Positions 6,726 through 14,636 of a DNA stretch of 23,760 nt are shown in pieces (within the stretch, counting starts at the first letter, position 1; every line of letters starts with the position of its first letter). The translations under genes were made by a program, and so were the position numbers. This DNA is from Clostridia bacterium (lineage in GTDB: Bacteria; Bacillota_A; Clostridia; Oscillospirales; CAG-272), in NCBI GenBank assembly GCA_017453335.1, contig JAFTKI010000061.1, positions 1 to 23,760 on the forward strand, in the 5' to 3' direction. The notes beneath the pieces are model-generated. The model searched no databases and was not told where the DNA came from. It was given only the letters and a program-made list of their open reading frames with translations.

Positions 6726-7796
6726 GTGAAACACGTCATTCGCGCGTTGGTTCTGTTGATCATATTGATCGTTGTAAGAGGTCTTTTTGCCTTTTTCGGA
6801 CAGCGGCAAAAGGTGGAAACGGGAAAAGTGTACCTGCCGAAATTTTTCGCGGGATTGGGGATATTCACGACCATCCTGTTTTTGGTTCCCACGCTGATCA
6901 CATCTTTTTCCGACTCGTCAATTTGGTTTCCGCTCCTTTTTCTTGCCTCTTCCCTGCTCGGTGTGGCTTTTGTGATTGCATTCCTGAACTGCAGGATCTC
7001 CTACGATGAAGAGGGCTTTGTTGCCAAAAGCTTTTTCGGGATCAAACGGAAATTTACCTACGACCAAGTGACTGCAATTCGGGAAAATCCCAAGGAAACG
7101 TATCTCTACCTTGGAAAAAAGAGAGTTACGGTCGATGCGCTTTCGGTTGGCGGTCCGGATTTTATTTCGCACGTGAAAAAGCGGTATCGGACGATCCACA
7201 ACGGGCAAGTGTTGCCCAAAAAACTTCCGAAAAAGGATATTTTCAACGGACACGTGAAAAAACCGGAAGAATTCTATTTTCTTTTTGCTTTGATGGGAGC
7301 TTTGTTGCTTGTTTTTGTCTCCGTGATGACGTATTACACGTTCTTTCATCTGAGCACGGCAGAAAACACGATCAAACAGCAGGTCTCTTTTGTGTCCTAT
7401 TCCGAGACGGAAGGGGACATTGTTCTAAAGACTTCGGATGATCGGCTCTATAAGCTCACTTCTACGGGGAAGGGCTTCGACCCAGAGGAGATCAGAGCGG
7501 TGTGTGACGGAAAAACGGTTGTTACAGTCTACTCGCTGGAAGTGACTCCCGATGAAGAGGAGCCGTACCATTCGATTCAAGCGCTTGCCGTTGGGGAATC
7601 CTACCTGATCAGCTTTGAGGAGTACAACCGCTGGGATAGAGAAGAGAGCACGAAGAACTTCCTTCTCCTGTCGGCGCTGTTTGCGCTGATATTTGGAGGT
7701 TGGACTGCGGGAACGATCATTGTAGGTCGCAATCCGAAAAAATTTGGGAAAAAGGTTGTCCGAATGTTTTTCAAGGACGGATATATCAATTATTAA
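6726..7796 (+). CDS. Membrane protein of unknown function (DUF6560-like, PH-like domain)
   Basis: The protein has 356 residues. Two or three membrane segments lie at the N-terminus (about 6-24, 40-61, 66-87), one around 182-205, and one near the C-terminus (about 310-333). The segment after the first helices (about 88-160, ISYDEEGFVAKSFFGIKRKFTYDQVTAIRE) looks like a small beta-rich PH-type domain, as in YcxB/DUF6560-like proteins. The start is GTG at 6726, chosen because AAAAGGAGGG stands 7 nt upstream and the protein then begins with a membrane helix. It is followed after 47 nt by a lipoprotein gene and probably shares its transcript. No enzymatic role is visible. Confidence 0.65.
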   Translation: MKHVIRALVLLIILIVVRGLFAFFGQRQKVETGKVYLPKFFAGLGIFTTILFLVPTLITSFSDSSIWFPLLFLASSLLGVAFVIAFLNCRISYDEEGFVAKSFFGIKRKFTYDQVTAIRENPKETYLYLGKKRVTVDALSVGGPDFISHVKKRYRTIHNGQVLPKKLPKKDIFNGHVKKPEEFYFLFALMGALLLVFVSVMTYYTFFHLSTAENTIKQQVSFVSYSETEGDIVLKTSDDRLYKLTSTGKGFDPEEIRAVCDGKTVVTVYSLEVTPDEEEPYHSIQALAVGESYLISFEEYNRWDREESTKNFLLLSALFALIFGGWTAGTIIVGRNPKKFGKKVVRMFFKDGYINY

Positions 7797-7843
7797 ACGT
7801 TTTTTATTTTACGCTTGATAGAGAAAGTGGGGGTTAACCATAT

Positions 7844-8512
7844 ATGAAAAAAATAATTTGCCTGATCCTGTCATTGGTTTGTTTGTTTTCTTTTTCTGCT
7901 TGCTGGGATGAATCACCCGCAAGCGATCAATCCCCGTCTGCGGATGATGGCGGAGCAAAAGAAAACAGCCCCTCTGCAGAGGAAGACGGAACAAAGGAAC
8001 ACATCCCCGCTGTGGGTTCTCCGATCCATTTTCAAGGCTTTGACGAAAGCACGCGCAAGGAGGATGTGCGAGCGTTGTACGGAACACCCACAACTCTGCT
8101 CGAGGAGTGGAATTCGGAGGAATATGAGCTGACGTTTTTGGGAATATCGGGGATTATGCACGTGACCTATATGAATAACAGCGATAAGCTCTTTTTGGCA
8201 AGCTTTACTGTAAATTCCAAGGACTTTGAAACGTATGACGATTATGAGGCGGCGGTTGAGAAAACGATTGAGCATTTTGAAGCAAGCCTGATCCGGTTGC
8301 CCAAGCAAACAGAAGAAAATGAAAACGGAAAGACTAAATATAAATGGCACAATGTATCTGCCGAATACGTTTACACGGTGTATTACACCCAAGTGCAAAA
8401 CGCGGATGAAAATGGGAACTGGGATTGGAATAACCGTAGCGATGCGACCGTGTTTCAGTTCAACCGCTATTCTATCGTTGATTCGGATGCAGATGCCGAA
8501 CCGATCGTGTAG
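7844..8512 (+). CDS. Secreted lipoprotein, unknown function
   Basis: The protein has 222 residues. A classic lipoprotein signal peptide (KKIICLILSLVCLFSFSAC) puts the lipidated cysteine at residue 20. A low-complexity acidic linker follows. It contains a 12-residue tandem duplication (SPSADDGGAKEN at 30-41, SPSAEEDGTKEH at 42-53), probably a spacer from the membrane. The globular domain (about 55-222) starts FQGFDESTRKEDVRALYGTPT, a style seen in small PASTA/BamE-like or SmpA-like beta folds, but I cannot assign a family. A GTGGGGG site lies about 10 nt before the ATG. Export and lipidation are secure; the function is unknown. Confidence 0.75.
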   Translation: MKKIICLILSLVCLFSFSACWDESPASDQSPSADDGGAKENSPSAEEDGTKEHIPAVGSPIHFQGFDESTRKEDVRALYGTPTTLLEEWNSEEYELTFLGISGIMHVTYMNNSDKLFLASFTVNSKDFETYDDYEAAVEKTIEHFEASLIRLPKQTEENENGKTKYKWHNVSAEYVYTVYYTQVQNADENGNWDWNNRSDATVFQFNRYSIVDSDADAEPIV

Positions 8513-8524
8513 TTGTACCAAAAA

Positions 8525-8554
8525 AACAAGGCACGCCGTAAGGCGTGCCTTGTT
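8525..8554. terminator. Perfect 13-bp hairpin between convergent units
   Basis: AACAAGGCACGCC (8525-8537) pairs with GGCGTGCCTTGTT (8542-8554) over a GTAA loop. A run of T follows the stem on the minus strand, and only short T-rich sequence lies within the arm on the plus strand. It probably ends the lipoprotein transcript, and read-through from the AraC gene in the other direction. Confidence 0.7.
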
Positions 8555-8615
8555 GATTACTGATAAATCGTATTGCAAAAACGACGGTTTGATAAATAGC
8601 ACAAATTTGTTATCC

Positions 8616-8746
8616 ACTTTTTCTTTGACACCGCAGGCGCAAAGAAAAAGTTAACAAAAAGAAACGCCTTTTAGGGGAGTTTCGCGCTCTGCGGAGCGCG
8701 CCAAGGGCTACTCGCCCTTGCCCTCGCAAACTTTTGAAAAAGTTTG
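8616..8746. repeat. Cluster of four hairpins in the 8513-8811 gap
   Basis: No gene is credible here. Four inverted repeats follow one another: ACTTTTTCTTTG/CAAAGAAAAAGT (8616-8627 with 8640-8651), CGCGCTC/GAGCGCG (8683-8689 with 8694-8700), CAAGGGC/GCCCTTG (8702-8708 with 8714-8720) and CAAACTTTT/AAAAAGTTTG (8727-8746). The last, read on the minus strand, resembles the terminal hairpin of the dispersed repeat at 17396-17421. It lies 3' of the AraC gene, the same position that repeat holds after other genes. Confidence 0.65.
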
Positions 8747-8811
8747 ATCAAAACTTTCGGCAATTTGACAGTGCTAATGCCTTTGTCGGCGCGCCTTTTA
8801 TGAGCATATTT

Positions 8812-9696
8812 TCAAATCGAATCGTTGATCTTTTTCCGATAATCGGTGGGCGAGATGCCTACCGATTTTTTGAAGGAGCGCGAGAAATTGTGGATCGAGG
8901 AATAGGACAGCATATCCGAAATGCGGCTGACCGACAGATCCTCCTGTCGGAGCAGCTTTTTTGCCTCCTTGATCTTCAAGCCTCCGAAATACTCCATCGG
9001 GCTTTTGCCAACGTGCTCGTCAAACAGGCGGCAGAGCTGGGTCTTTCCGATGAAAAACCGTGTGCAGATATCCGACAGCGTGATGTCTCCCCTCACATTT
9101 TCCTCCAGATATGCGATGATCAGCTCGATCAGCGAGCTTTGTCCCAAGGCTCGGGAGTTTTCACTGCGCAAAATGGAGCTTCCGCTCTCGTCGCCGCCGC
9201 GCAAAAGCACCAACAGAAATTCGGTCAGGTAACACTCCAGCAATTGAAAGGAGCCTCGCGGCGCGGAAGAAAAGTTAAGTGGAAGCTTGTCGTGGTAGTC
9301 GTCTGGGATCCTTCCCAGCGCCACGCGCGCCTCCTTGAGAAACAGCGTCAGAAGCGTTTTTTCGGTTTTGCCCAGCGTGAAGGTTTTTTTATCAAAAAAT
9401 TCCATGGCGGGACTGCTTGAAGAGAACGAAATGACAAGCATATTGTTGGGATCGATGAGGTTGGAAACGTGCGCGTGTACCTCCATCGGGCGGTGAAAAA
9501 TGACCTGCCCTTGGGAAAGCGTTCGCCCCAGCCCATCGGTCACGGCGTTGATCTCGCCGCTGTCCACGTATACCATTTCCCAAAAATCGTGCTTTTCGGG
9601 GGGATGGGAAAAATTCTTTCCAAACTCAAAGTAATAGATGCTGTGAAAGCCTTCGATCTCAATCTCGCGTTGGATCGGTTGCAGTGTGAACGCCAT
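8812..9696 (-). CDS. AraC/XylS-family transcriptional regulator of the sugar operon
   Basis: The protein has 294 residues. The N-terminal 150 residues form a cupin-like effector domain (HDFWEMVYVDSGEI 36-49, GQVIFHRPMEVHAH 63-76). The C-terminal part (about 188-294) holds two helix-turn-helix motifs: ITLSDICTRFFIGKTQLCRLFDE, then ISDMLSYSSIHNFSRSFKKSVGISPTDYRK, the family signature. The frame stays open upstream, but that part is antisense to the next gene. The ATG at 9696 is right because AGAGAGG precedes it and the cupin domain starts there. The gene is divergent from the operon at 9814 with 117 nt between. It is probably a ligand-responsive activator of that operon, with the sugar or an intermediate as inducer. 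Confidence 0.9.
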   Translation of the reverse strand: MAFTLQPIQREIEIEGFHSIYYFEFGKNFSHPPEKHDFWEMVYVDSGEINAVTDGLGRTLSQGQVIFHRPMEVHAHVSNLIDPNNMLVISFSSSSPAMEFFDKKTFTLGKTEKTLLTLFLKEARVALGRIPDDYHDKLPLNFSSAPRGSFQLLECYLTEFLLVLLRGGDESGSSILRSENSRALGQSSLIELIIAYLEENVRGDITLSDICTRFFIGKTQLCRLFDEHVGKSPMEYFGGLKIKEAKKLLRQEDLSVSRISDMLSYSSIHNFSRSFKKSVGISPTDYRKKINDSI

Positions 9697-9717
9697 AAAT
9701 ACCTCTCTGCGGAAGAA

Positions 9718-9748
9718 ATGATAAATAATTCGTAATCTATGATAAATA
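9718..9748 (+). promoter_or_regulatory. Probable AraC-type operator: two ATGATAAATA repeats 21 bp apart
   Basis: ATGATAAATA occurs at 9718-9727 and 9739-9748, exactly 21 bp (two helical turns) apart, in the 117-nt divergent region. AraC-family activators commonly bind direct repeats on one DNA face. The nearby TATGATACAA on the opposite strand (about 9766-9776) could be a third, weaker site. Promoter boxes for the operon are weak by eye: TAATAA or TATAAC as -10, with no good -35. That fits activator dependence. Confidence 0.55.
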
Positions 9749-9813
9749 CAATCGGCTAAAAATATTGTATCATATAACTGTAATAATGTCAAGAGATTAC
9801 AGGAGGTTAAACT

Positions 9814-10512
9814 ATGAATGTACTTGCAATCGGATGTCATCCCGATGACATCGAAATTTCTTGTTGCGGAACTCTTGCTAAATGTGTGGACAGAGGTGAC
9901 CGCGTTGTGGTCTGCCACGTGGCAAACGGCAACATGGGACACGAGATCATCAAGCCCGATGAGCTTCGTCTGATGCGCCGCGAGGAGGCAAGACGTGCGG
10001 GTGCTTTGGCAGGTATCGAGGTGGTTACGATGGACGTTGGCGACCTGTTGCCCAACGGTTGCTCGGTGGAGCAGAGAGACAAAATTGCCGATCTGATCCG
10101 TGACGTGAAGCCCGATTTTATCATCACCCACGGCCCCAACGATTATATGCCCGACCACAGAGAGGTCTCCAAGCTGGTGTTTGACGCGTCCTTCGTGGCA
10201 AGCTGTCCCCAGTACGGTAACGGCGGCAAGACCGCAGTGGTTCCGATCTTCTATATGGACAATCTTGCGGGACTCAATTTCGTTCCCACCGAGTTTGTTG
10301 ACATTTCGGATAAGATCGACCTGAAGATCGAAATGCTGGAGTGCCATGAGAGCCAGCTCAAGTGGATGCGTGACCACGACCACATCGACTTTGCCGAGTT
10401 TGTACGCACCTGCTCGCGCTTCCGCGGCATTCAGTGCGGCGTACAGTACGCTGAGGCATTCTGCCAGGAGCTGGTATGGCCTAAGGTCACCACAAGGAGA
10501 TTGCTACCATGA
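9814..10512 (+). CDS. PIG-L family (LmbE-like) deacetylase
   Basis: The protein has 232 residues. The zinc site is complete: HPDD (9-12) gives H9 and D12, and PDHREV (113-118) gives H115, with D11 as likely base. PIG-L/LmbE/MshB/BshB proteins remove N-acetyl groups from amino sugars or their conjugates (GlcNAc-PI, GlcNAc-inositol, GlcNAc-malate). It is cytoplasmic, with no signal peptide. AGGAGG lies 7 nt before the ATG. It is the first gene of a six-gene operon and overlaps the kinase gene by 4 nt (ATGA). The context suggests it deacetylates the imported N-acetylated substrate of the pathway. A bacillithiol/mycothiol role is less likely because no thiol-biosynthesis partner is nearby. Confidence 0.88.
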   Translation: MNVLAIGCHPDDIEISCCGTLAKCVDRGDRVVVCHVANGNMGHEIIKPDELRLMRREEARRAGALAGIEVVTMDVGDLLPNGCSVEQRDKIADLIRDVKPDFIITHGPNDYMPDHREVSKLVFDASFVASCPQYGNGGKTAVVPIFYMDNLAGLNFVPTEFVDISDKIDLKIEMLECHESQLKWMRDHDHIDFAEFVRTCSRFRGIQCGVQYAEAFCQELVWPKVTTRRLLP

Positions 10513-11456
10513 AAAAAGTAGCCTGTGTCGGAATTCTGGTTGCCGACGTAATGGCAGATCCCGTTGCTTCCTATCCCGCGCCGGGAGAGTTGATGCGTGT
10601 CAATTCGGTCACTCTGCACAACGGCGGAAATGCAATGACCGCATCGATCAATCTGCGCAAAATGGGCGTGGATGCCAAGATGCTGGGAAAGGTTGGCGAC
10701 GATATGTTCGGCGCATATCTCAAGCAGTGTCTTGATAAGGCGGGCGTGGATACGCGCGGTCTGAAGACCGATGAGAACACCCAGACCTCGGTATCTCTTG
10801 TGATGCTGGAGCCGGGCGGCGAGCGCTCCTTCCTGCATTGTGTGGGTACCAACGCAGTTCTTTCGATCAATGATATCGACTGGAGCGTGCTGGACGAGTG
10901 CGATATGGTCTTCGTTACGGGCTCCTTCCTGATGGACCGCTTTGACGGACAGGAGACTGCCGATTTCCTTAAAAAATGTAAGGAGATGGGAAAGACCACC
11001 TTCCTGGACGTTTGTTGGGATGCCAAGGGCCGCTGGGGCGAGCTTTTGGATTGCAATATGCCTTACATCGATTATTTCATGCCCAGCATCGACGAGGCGG
11101 TGCGCATTGCGGGATGTGAGGATCCCGATGCGATTGCCGACGTCTTTATGCAAAAGGGCGTGAAGAACGTGGTGATCAAGCTTGGCAAAAAGGGCGCGTA
11201 TCTGCGTCTTGCGGGCGAGGAGAAGGGAAGAATCTTCCCCGCACTCGGAAACGTCAAGCGTGTGGACACCACGGGCGCGGGCGACAGCTTTTGCTCGGGC
11301 TTCCTTGCCGCTTATGCGCGCGATAAGGATGCTTCGTTCTGCGTGAATTTCGCAAACACGGTGGGTGCGCTTTGCGTGACCGCCAAGGGAGCGACCGCAG
11401 GCACGCGCAGCTATGAAGAAACGTATGAAAAAATGAAAGAGTTTGGAGGAATCTGA
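10509..11456 (+). CDS. PfkB-family carbohydrate kinase
   Basis: The protein has 315 residues. PfkB signature 1 (HNGGNAMTASINLRKMG, 37-53) and signature 2 (DTTGAGDSFCSGF, 253-265) are intact, with D259 as catalytic base and GAGD forming the anion hole. The family phosphorylates sugars or sugar phosphates such as ribose, fructose, tagatose-6-phosphate and 5-dehydro-2-deoxygluconate. The next gene, a ketose-bisphosphate aldolase, suggests that the product is a ketose phosphate or bisphosphate, so a tagatose-6-phosphate-kinase-like or IolC-like reaction is most plausible. It starts within the stop of the deacetylase gene (ATGA), which indicates coupled translation. The substrate cannot be read from sequence. 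Confidence 0.88.
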   Translation: MKKVACVGILVADVMADPVASYPAPGELMRVNSVTLHNGGNAMTASINLRKMGVDAKMLGKVGDDMFGAYLKQCLDKAGVDTRGLKTDENTQTSVSLVMLEPGGERSFLHCVGTNAVLSINDIDWSVLDECDMVFVTGSFLMDRFDGQETADFLKKCKEMGKTTFLDVCWDAKGRWGELLDCNMPYIDYFMPSIDEAVRIAGCEDPDAIADVFMQKGVKNVVIKLGKKGAYLRLAGEEKGRIFPALGNVKRVDTTGAGDSFCSGFLAAYARDKDASFCVNFANTVGALCVTAKGATAGTRSYEETYEKMKEFGGI

Positions 11457-11458
11457 AA

Positions 11459-12286
11459 ATGCTGGTTACATTGAGTGAGATTTTGAAGGACGCCGAGGAA
11501 AGAAAATACGGCGTTGGTCTCTTTAACATGCTCAACCTGGAGATGGCAAGAGGTATCATCGAGGCGGCTGAAGAGGAAAGAAGCCCCTTGATCCTTGGCG
11601 TTGCCGAGGTGCATCTGCCCTTGATCCCCTTTGAGTATGCCGCTCTGATCATGAACGATATTGCGAAGAAGGCAACCGTTCCGGTTTGTCTGCACTTCGA
11701 CCACGGCGTGAGCTTTGACAAGATCAAGGCGGCAGTGGACGCAGGCTTTTCTTCGGTTATGTATGACGGCAGCGCACTTCCTTACGAGGAAAACATCAAA
11801 AATTCCTTGGAGATCAGCCGCATGGCGCACGCAAAGGGCGTGAGCGTTGAGGCAGAGCTTGGCCACGTTGGCGGCGGTGAAGGCGGCACCGACGACGGCA
11901 TTGAGGAAATGTACACCCGTGTGGATCAGGTCATCGACTTCAACCGCCGCGCAGAGATCGACGCGCTGGCTGTTGCGATCGGTACCGCACACGGCAAATA
12001 CAAGAAGAAGCCCGTGCTGGATATCAACCGTTTGGCTGAGATCTACGCGGTCAGCGAGAAGCCCCTGGTGCTTCACGGCGGAAGCGGACTTTCGGATGAC
12101 GATTTCCGCAACACCATTGCAAACGGTATCCGCAAGATCAATATCTGCACCGAGATGTGCATCGCGGCACGCGAGGCGTATCTGGCAAGTGCCAACCACG
12201 AAATTCTGTTTGACGATGCAAAGAACGCCGTTAAGAAAGTGGTACAGGGCAAGATGCAGCTCTTCGGAAGCTCGGGCAAGGCTTAA
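11459..12286 (+). CDS. Class II ketose-bisphosphate aldolase
   Basis: The protein has 275 residues. LHFDHG (78-83) gives catalytic D81 and zinc ligand H82. EAELGHVGG (131-139) is the class II active-site loop. GTAHG (H178) and LHGGSG (H206) supply the other zinc ligands and the phosphate site, followed by KINICTE. It belongs to the Fba/KbaY/GatY/IolJ group, which splits a ketose 1,6-bisphosphate or similar into DHAP and an aldehyde. It starts 2 nt after the kinase stop and should act on the kinase product. Whether it cleaves fructose-, tagatose- or an unusual ketose phosphate is not visible. It is followed by a 47-nt gap. Confidence 0.9.
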   Translation: MLVTLSEILKDAEERKYGVGLFNMLNLEMARGIIEAAEEERSPLILGVAEVHLPLIPFEYAALIMNDIAKKATVPVCLHFDHGVSFDKIKAAVDAGFSSVMYDGSALPYEENIKNSLEISRMAHAKGVSVEAELGHVGGGEGGTDDGIEEMYTRVDQVIDFNRRAEIDALAVAIGTAHGKYKKKPVLDINRLAEIYAVSEKPLVLHGGSGLSDDDFRNTIANGIRKINICTEMCIAAREAYLASANHEILFDDAKNAVKKVVQGKMQLFGSSGKA

Positions 12287-12333
12287 AGTAAGTTGATTAA
12301 AAAATTTGAAATAGAGAAAGCGAGGACTATATC

Positions 12334-13269
12334 ATGGATTTTATGAGTACCGTTAAGGGAAGCCTTCTGGAAGGCTTCTATCCCCGCGGATGGGATCTGA
12401 AAAAGATGGACGAGTGCTGCGACAAGGGCGTGGCACGCGAGGACTTCTGGCACAAGGATTTCAATCCCGTAGAGTGTGAGAACATTTACGAGTTCGACAC
12501 CCTGATGGGACACGAGATCGCTATGCAGATCAAGAACGCTGCAGACAGAGGCGAGAAGCTGGCAATGATCCTGCCCGTAGGTCCTATGGGTATGTACAAG
12601 TGGGCGGCATACTTCCTGAACAACTGGGATGTTGATTGCTCTCACGTTTACACCTTCAACATGGACGAGTGGGCTGATGCCGAGGGTAACACCCTTCCCA
12701 ACACCAACCCCGCATCCTTCGAGTTCAGCATGAAGCAGGCGTTCTTCGGAAAGCTTAACAAGACTGTTCCCGAAGCACAGCGCAACTTCGCAACCAAGGA
12801 CAATCTTCCCACCTATCCCGCAAAGATCGCCGCACTGAAGGCAGAGGGCGCAAAGCTGATCCTGGTATTCGGTATCGGAAGAATGTGCCACATCGCATTC
12901 TGGGAGCCCCAGTTTGCCGATGATTATGCAACCGTTGACGAGTGGAAGGCTGCTTGCTACCGCATTGGCGCAAAGCTCCATCCTCTGACCATCGAGCAGA
13001 ACGCTCTGACCAGCTTCAAGAGCCGTACCACCCTGGTTCCTTGCTCGGCAAATACCATCGGTCCCGGCCTTTTCCTGCAGGCTGACTACATCATCGGCGG
13101 CTGTGACGGTGTTCTCGGACGCGGCATGGGCTGGCAGGGCATGAGCTTCCTGACCACGCTTCACTACGGTCCCGACATGAACGTGACCTCTACCTTTATG
13201 CCCACTCTCCCCGGCAAGCTGTTCTACCTCAAGGAACTGGCAGGTCCGCTGGTTGCAGAGTGCAACTGA
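12334..13269 (+). CDS. NagB-like sugar-phosphate isomerase/deaminase with altered active site
   Basis: The protein has 311 residues, against about 240-266 for true NagB. An extra N-terminal segment (about 1-50) precedes the Rossmann-like core. [17 protein letters not shown] (80-96) matches the phosphate loop. TFNMDEW (107-113) keeps the D-E pair that supplies the catalytic base. [13 protein letters not shown] (180-192) aligns with the NagB motif GxGxDGHIAFNEP: H186 and E191 are kept, but the usual aspartate is M184 and the following glycine is C185. NagB turns glucosamine-6-phosphate into fructose-6-phosphate plus ammonia. The changed motif suggests a different aldose-ketose isomerisation or substrate. 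A GAGG site lies about 8 nt before the ATG. Its codon use looks like that of strongly expressed genes. Confidence 0.8.
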   Translation: MDFMSTVKGSLLEGFYPRGWDLKKMDECCDKGVAREDFWHKDFNPVECENIYEFDTLMGHEIAMQIKNAADRGEKLAMILPVGPMGMYKWAAYFLNNWDVDCSHVYTFNMDEWADAEGNTLPNTNPASFEFSMKQAFFGKLNKTVPEAQRNFATKDNLPTYPAKIAALKAEGAKLILVFGIGRMCHIAFWEPQFADDYATVDEWKAACYRIGAKLHPLTIEQNALTSFKSRTTLVPCSANTIGPGLFLQADYIIGGCDGVLGRGMGWQGMSFLTTLHYGPDMNVTSTFMPTLPGKLFYLKELAGPLVAECN

Positions 13270-13313
13270 TCCCAAAAACAAAAATTCAAGATTGATTTTA
13301 GGAGGATACTAAA

Positions 13314-14621
13314 ATGGGAAAATCTACTGACTTTCGTTATAATACCGGTGCTACCAAGGTACCGTGGGCTGCAGTTGGCGAAAACTACAACGCCGCTGAC
13401 CTGATGGAGATCATCCGCTTTCTGATGCAGGGCGAGGGCCCCGAGTACGATCAGGCGATCGCTGCTGTTTGGGAGCAGGTAAAGAAGCTCTCCGATATCG
13501 CAACCCCTCCCGGCAAGCTCTCTCTGGCTTCTCAGGTTGAGGCAGCAGAGGAGGCATGCAACGCATACCTTGGCACCGAGTCCAGCACCTTCGTAACCAA
13601 CGCAACCTCGGGCTTTGAAATTGCATACAAGTATGCAAATCTGCAGCCCGGTGATGAGGTTATCGTTCCCGCGATCACCTTCGTGGCAACCATGGCGTAC
13701 CCCTTGGCTGTTGGCGCAAAGCTGGTGTTTGCAGACGTTGATCCCCGCACCATCAACATGGATCCCGCAGACGTGGCAAGAAAGATCACTCCCAAGACCA
13801 AGATGATCGTTCCCGTACACATCGGCGGTTACCCCGTTGACCTCGATCCCATCATGGAGCTGGCAAAGAAGCACAACATCATCGTGCTGGAGGATGCCGC
13901 TCACGCATTCGGCGCAATGTACAACGGCAGAAAGATCGGTACCATCGGTGATTTCGCGGCATTCAGCTTCCACGAAGTAAAGAACATCACCTCCTTCGGT
14001 GAGGGCGGTATCGCAACCACCAACGTACCCGGCTTTGCTCCCGAAATGAAGCGCGCTCGCTTCCTCGGCCTGGATTTCACCAAGCCGATCAAGAACTGGC
14101 TCTACAACATCACTCCCATTCCCGGTAAGGAAAAGCCCTTCGTTGCAGGAAACTATTCCACCACCGAGATCCAGGGACTTGGACTGAAGCTGCAGATCGC
14201 CCGTAACGAGGAGATCATCGCAGAGCGCCGCCGTGCAGCCGCTTACCTCAACAGCCGTTTCGCTGAGAACGATGCAATCATTCCGCAGGATCTCGGCAAC
14301 GAAAATATCAAGCCCACCTTCCATCTGTACCTGTTGCAGATCGATCCCGCGAAGGCAGGCGGAGATGTTCAGACTCTTAAGAAGAAGCTCGAGGAAAAGA
14401 GTGTTACCAACATTCCTCACTTCGGCCCTCTCTATCGCTTCCAGATCGTTCAGGACATGGGCTACAACGCAGACGAGATCGCAAAGACCTGCCCTGTTTG
14501 CGAGGAAGTATTCTACAAGCGCTTCACGCACCTGCCTCTGTACGGTCTGAGTGATGACCAGCTCAAGTACATGGCTGACGCGGTTCTTGAGGCTGTTGCA
14601 GAAATGCAGCGCGGCGAATAA
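13314..14621 (+). CDS. DegT/DnrJ/EryC1/StrS-family PLP aminotransferase
   Basis: The protein has 435 residues, somewhat longer than the usual 370-400. An extra N-terminal region and a loop around 40-70 account for the difference. Family features: NATSGFEIA (96-104), GDEVIVPAITFVAT (113-126), LEDAAHAFGA (192-201, D194 and H197 contacting PLP) and SFHEVKNITSFGEGG (218-232, with K223 the Schiff-base lysine). These enzymes interconvert keto and amino groups on sugars and cyclitols using glutamate or glutamine. AGGAGG lies 8 nt before the ATG. Next to a Gfo/Idh dehydrogenase it recalls the NtdA/NtdC pair for 3-amino sugars and the inosose aminotransferases. Here the catabolic neighbours suggest amine removal, or that the pair exchanges an amine for a hydroxyl. 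Confidence 0.88.
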   Translation: MGKSTDFRYNTGATKVPWAAVGENYNAADLMEIIRFLMQGEGPEYDQAIAAVWEQVKKLSDIATPPGKLSLASQVEAAEEACNAYLGTESSTFVTNATSGFEIAYKYANLQPGDEVIVPAITFVATMAYPLAVGAKLVFADVDPRTINMDPADVARKITPKTKMIVPVHIGGYPVDLDPIMELAKKHNIIVLEDAAHAFGAMYNGRKIGTIGDFAAFSFHEVKNITSFGEGGIATTNVPGFAPEMKRARFLGLDFTKPIKNWLYNITPIPGKEKPFVAGNYSTTEIQGLGLKLQIARNEEIIAERRRAAAYLNSRFAENDAIIPQDLGNENIKPTFHLYLLQIDPAKAGGDVQTLKKKLEEKSVTNIPHFGPLYRFQIVQDMGYNADEIAKTCPVCEEVFYKRFTHLPLYGLSDDQLKYMADAVLEAVAEMQRGE

Positions 14622-14636
14622 TCCGAGGTGCCGATT

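Noticed and set aside
9697..9813. Riboswitch in the operon leader
   Set aside because: The 117-nt divergent region has no extended stem structure or known aptamer core. An AraC operator explains it better.
9697..10383. N-terminal extension of the AraC frame to 523 codons
   Set aside because: The extra part is exactly antisense to the PIG-L gene. The ATG at 9696 has a ribosome site and the cupin domain begins there.
12283..13281. 332-codon minus-strand frame opposite the NagB-like gene
   Set aside because: Same in-register antisense effect; no ribosome site and no domain.
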